Positions 61,633 through 64,000 of a stretch of DNA of 64,000 bases are shown piece after piece; position 1 is the stretch's first letter; every line of letters begins with the position of its first letter. The stretch covers positions 1-64,000 of the forward strand of contig NZ_BMGP01000002.1 of NCBI RefSeq assembly GCF_014640255.1, read 5' to 3'. Both the position numbers and the translations under genes were made by a program. This stretch comes from Subtercola lobariae. Its GTDB lineage: Bacteria > Actinomycetota > Actinomycetes > Actinomycetales > Microbacteriaceae. A model generated the notes under the pieces. It worked only from the letters and a program-made list of their open reading frames with translations. It was not told the DNA's origin and made no database searches.

Positions 61633-63693
61633 TTAGATCTCGGGTGGCGCGCCCTTCAACTCGATGCTGATTTGGTCGGCGTCGAGGTTTGCGAGGGTGC
61701 GATTGAGTACCTCGGCCGAGAAGATTCCGTCGTCGCTCGCGTCGAGAAGCGCGCTGCGCTGCGCTTCGATGATGTCGAGTGCCCGCTGCTTCCAGAGCCG
61801 CCGGTCGGCGGAGAAGGTCGGGTCGACCGAGCTGGCGGTGGCCACCTCCTCCACGGCGTCGGGTTCGACGTCGTCAGATTCGGTGGCTTCGGGTTCGGCG
61901 GCGTCGGGTTCAATGTCGTCAGATTCGGTGACGTCAGATTCGGTGGCGTCGGGTTCGGTGGCGTCGGCTTCGGCGGCGTCGGGTTCGGCGGCGTCGAGCT
62001 CGAAGTCGCCGCGTTCGGCATCTGGCGCGGCTTCGGCTGCGGTGCTCGCTGCCATCACGTCAGAAGCCACTTTGCGCAGCAGCTCGATGATCTGCCTGCG
62101 TTCTTCGTCTGTCGCCTCTGTGTCGGGCGACGCGGGCTTCAGCCACTTCACCACGGCCGACAACGTTCCACCTTGCACGATCAGGGAGAAGGCCGCCAAG
62201 GCGAAGGCGATCAGCACGAGCAGCGACCTGTTCGGCGTGTTCTCCGGCAGCGTCTGAGCGGCGGCCAACGTGACGGCACCGCGCATGCCGGCCCAGACCA
62301 GCACGCCGCCCTCGCGCCAGCCCAAGGGTGCGTCGAGGTAGTAGTCGATGTCGGCCAGCGTGCGAATGGTGCGCGTTCTCATCCACGCGATGCGTTTCTC
62401 CGACGGCGGCTTGCGCGGTCGCCGCCGCCGCGAGCGGCCCCGGTTGAGCCGATCGTCGGGCCGCGCATACCCGACCGGAATGGCCGTGCCGGGTGTCACG
62501 GCCGCGGGCACGCCAACACCACCAGCCGAACCGGGCGAGGTGGCCGAGTCGGCGGCCACTCGCAGCTGCTCGAGGGCTAAACGCCGCTGCTCCGGGTCGG
62601 GGAGCCCGTCTCCTGACGGTCCGATGGCGTTCAGGGCGGCATCCCGAGCGTCGAAGCGCTGCTTCATCACGTCGAGCTGCGATTTGAAGCCCTCGCCGCG
62701 CCGCGAACGGCGTCGCAAAGAGGCAAGCAGTGGAAAGATGTAGCCCGCCCGCACCGCAACCGTCAGCGCGAGAGCAAGCGCTGCGACGCCGAACGCGGCT
62801 GCAACGCCGGCGTGCTCGACGCGCACCTGAGTGATGAGCCCCGAGAGCTCGAGCCCCATCACGAGAAAAATGACGCCCTCGAGCACCAGCTCGACCGTGC
62901 GCCAGTTCTGGGTGTCAGAGAGCCGATGCTGCGGAGGCAGCCGCCGCGCCGCCCCGTGCCCGGTGACCAGCCCTGCCACCACCGCCGCGACCAGCCCCGA
63001 CGCCCCCAGCAGCTCGGCCGGAATCGACGCCAGAAACGGCACGGTGAACGACACCACGGTGTTCACCGTCGAGTCGCTGATCTTCGCGCGCACCCACAGG
63101 TTGAGCTGGCCGACCACTACGCCCAGAATCGACGCGATGACCACCGAATACGCGAAGGTACCCAGCACACCCCAAAGCGAAACGGATGCCGCAGCCCCCG
63201 CGATAGCCGACCGAAGCAGCACAAGCGCGGTGGCGTCGTTGAGCAGACTCTCGCCCTCGAGCACCGACACCACTCGGCCCGAGACCCCCACGCGTTTGAC
63301 GATCGACGTGGCCACGGCGTCGGTCGGGCTGACGATCGCCCCCAGCGCGATTCCCCACCAGATGCCGAGGCCCGGAATCACGAGCGCGAAGAACAGGCCG
63401 AGAATCACCGATGAGAGCACCACGAGCACCACCGAGAGGCCGCCGATCGCCGTGAGCTCGCGCCTGAAGTTCATGCTCGGCATCGACACCGACGCCGAAT
63501 ACAACAGCGGCGGCAGAACGCCGGCCAGAATCCATTCGGGGTCGACGTGGATGGTCGGGATGAACGGCAGAAAGCTCACCACGATGCCGGCCACCACCAG
63601 AATGAGCGGCGATGCCACGCGCAACCGCGGAGAAAGCAGCGACGACGCCGCAACCGCCAGCAGCGCCACCACTCCAGCGATCAGCAGAGTCAT
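61633..63693 (-). CDS. CPA1-family sodium/proton antiporter
   Basis: The 686-residue protein has about twelve helices (residues 1-380) with WGIALGAIVSPTDAVATSIV (ion-binding Asp in the SPTDA motif) and VLEGESLLNDATALVLL, both diagnostic for the CPA1/NhaP group. A cytoplasmic region follows, with an Arg-rich patch near 430 and an acidic stretch of repeated ATESD/EPDAAE units (residues about 565-615). It exchanges sodium or potassium for protons. A good GAGGGG ribosome site precedes the ATG. Confidence 0.9.
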   Translation of the reverse strand: MTLLIAGVVALLAVAASSLLSPRLRVASPLILVVAGIVVSFLPFIPTIHVDPEWILAGVLPPLLYSASVSMPSMNFRRELTAIGGLSVVLVVLSSVILGLFFALVIPGLGIWWGIALGAIVSPTDAVATSIVKRVGVSGRVVSVLEGESLLNDATALVLLRSAIAGAAASVSLWGVLGTFAYSVVIASILGVVVGQLNLWVRAKISDSTVNTVVSFTVPFLASIPAELLGASGLVAAVVAGLVTGHGAARRLPPQHRLSDTQNWRTVELVLEGVIFLVMGLELSGLITQVRVEHAGVAAAFGVAALALALTVAVRAGYIFPLLASLRRRSRRGEGFKSQLDVMKQRFDARDAALNAIGPSGDGLPDPEQRRLALEQLRVAADSATSPGSAGGVGVPAAVTPGTAIPVGYARPDDRLNRGRSRRRRPRKPPSEKRIAWMRTRTIRTLADIDYYLDAPLGWREGGVLVWAGMRGAVTLAAAQTLPENTPNRSLLVLIAFALAAFSLIVQGGTLSAVVKWLKPASPDTEATDEERRQIIELLRKVASDVMAASTAAEAAPDAERGDFELDAAEPDAAEADATEPDATESDVTESDDIEPDAAEPEATESDDVEPDAVEEVATASSVDPTFSADRRLWKQRALDIIEAQRSALLDASDDGIFSAEVLNRTLANLDADQISIELKGAPPEI

Positions 63694-63734
63694 GGCACAT
63701 CCCCTCTGTCAGCAGCGAACCGTCACTCCCAAAT

Positions 63735-64000
63735 CTAGTGGGGTGCCGCGATGCGCAGAATGACGCGGCGAGCCGGCTTGCCACGCAGCGCGATGCGTTC
63801 GATGAGCATGAAAACGCGATACTCGAAACCGTACTTCCGTGCGAACACCGCCTCGTGCCGAGTCACCGCCTCGGGCTCACTGAGAATCTCGGCGACGCCC
63901 TGCACCGTCGGCGCTCCAGGTTTCACCGCGCCACGACGGTCACACGGGCGCAGTTCGACGCGGGCATCGTTGCGCAGACGCTTGACCTTGCCACTTTCTG
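63735..64000 (-). CDS. PPOX-class F420-dependent oxidoreductase, C-terminal part (5' end beyond window)
   Basis: The frame open at the window edge reads SGKVKRLRNDARVELRPCDRRG and then GAPTVQGVAEILSE, the typical C-terminal half of small split-barrel PPOX F420 oxidoreductases such as Rv1155/Rv2074-like proteins. The N-terminal flavin/F420-binding part lies outside the window. The end is at the stop near 63735. It is a likely tandem neighbour of the antiporter gene. Confidence 0.85.
   Translation of the reverse strand, partial: ESGKVKRLRNDARVELRPCDRRGAVKPGAPTVQGVAEILSEPEAVTRHEAVFARKYGFEYRVFMLIERIALRGKPARRVILRIAAPH

Overview
The window is high-GC actinobacterial DNA and reads like Microbacteriaceae. 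The signs are a DUF222/13E12-HNH gene pair, a small DUF7882-type protein, many GTG starts, ATGA/GTGA/TGATG overlaps inside operons, and -10 boxes (TANNNT) 6-7 nt upstream of start codons (leaderless genes). A microbial rhodopsin matching the cryorhodopsin description points to a cold- and light-exposed lineage (relatives of Subtercola/Cryobacterium); that placement is inference. I found no rRNA, tRNA, CRISPR array, integrase or insertion sequence.

Layout. 1-1.05 kb: 3' part of a DUF222-HNH gene whose near-identical copy lies inverted at 40.7-42.4 kb. 1.2-6.5 kb: META lipoprotein, hexapeptide protein, two membrane proteins, a NarL-type two-component system and a MarR regulator. 6.5-10.4 kb (minus): SRAP protein, then an acyl-CoA-dehydrogenase-like / gamma-carbonic-anhydrase-like / GH3 operon. 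10.4-13.1 kb: GH15 enzyme and a frameshifted DUF72 gene. 13.2-18.1 kb (minus): MoxR-DUF58-transglutaminase operon. 18.2-19.6 kb: putative 14-codon leader, small DUF7882 protein and rhodopsin. 19.6-20.4 kb: two DUF202 membrane proteins.

20.5-29.8 kb: a sugar-related locus (MTA-phosphorylase family, epimerase, GT2, DUF2064, methyltransferase, frameshifted LytR-CpsA-Psr protein, molybdopterin oxidoreductase fused to a membrane domain, GT87-like membrane protein). Its gene content resembles a locus recurring in actinobacteria, including mycobacteria. 29.9-37.4 kb: a lipoprotein, a dienelactone hydrolase and a complete oligopeptide ABC importer whose two ATPases are fused. 37.5-40.6 kb: ThrE-like exporter and a methyltransferase. 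40.7-44.4 kb: inverted HNH copy, an orphan membrane protein with an operator-like palindrome, a small protein and DUF3052. 44.5-52 kb: MacB-like ABC transporter, glucose-6-phosphate dehydrogenase, flavin oxidoreductase, Fpg/Nei glycosylase, Nudix.

52-53.3 kb is degraded: an orphan gene pair, a broken metI remnant and an inverted repeat. 53.3-64 kb: F420-type oxidoreductase, MmyB-type regulator divergent from an SDR, a Dam-like protein lacking the catalytic motif, a phosphopantetheinyl transferase, an amidohydrolase, a diguanylate cyclase, an esterase, a CPA1 antiporter and a partial PPOX F420 oxidoreductase.

Most notable: (i) the rhodopsin cassette, (ii) the 1-kb inverted HNH repeats with swapped C-terminal tails, (iii) the phosphorylase-to-GT87 locus of unknown product, (iv) a Dam-fold pseudoenzyme, (v) short in-frame tandem repeats in many unrelated genes. 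Coordinates and motifs were read by eye; no database search was run.
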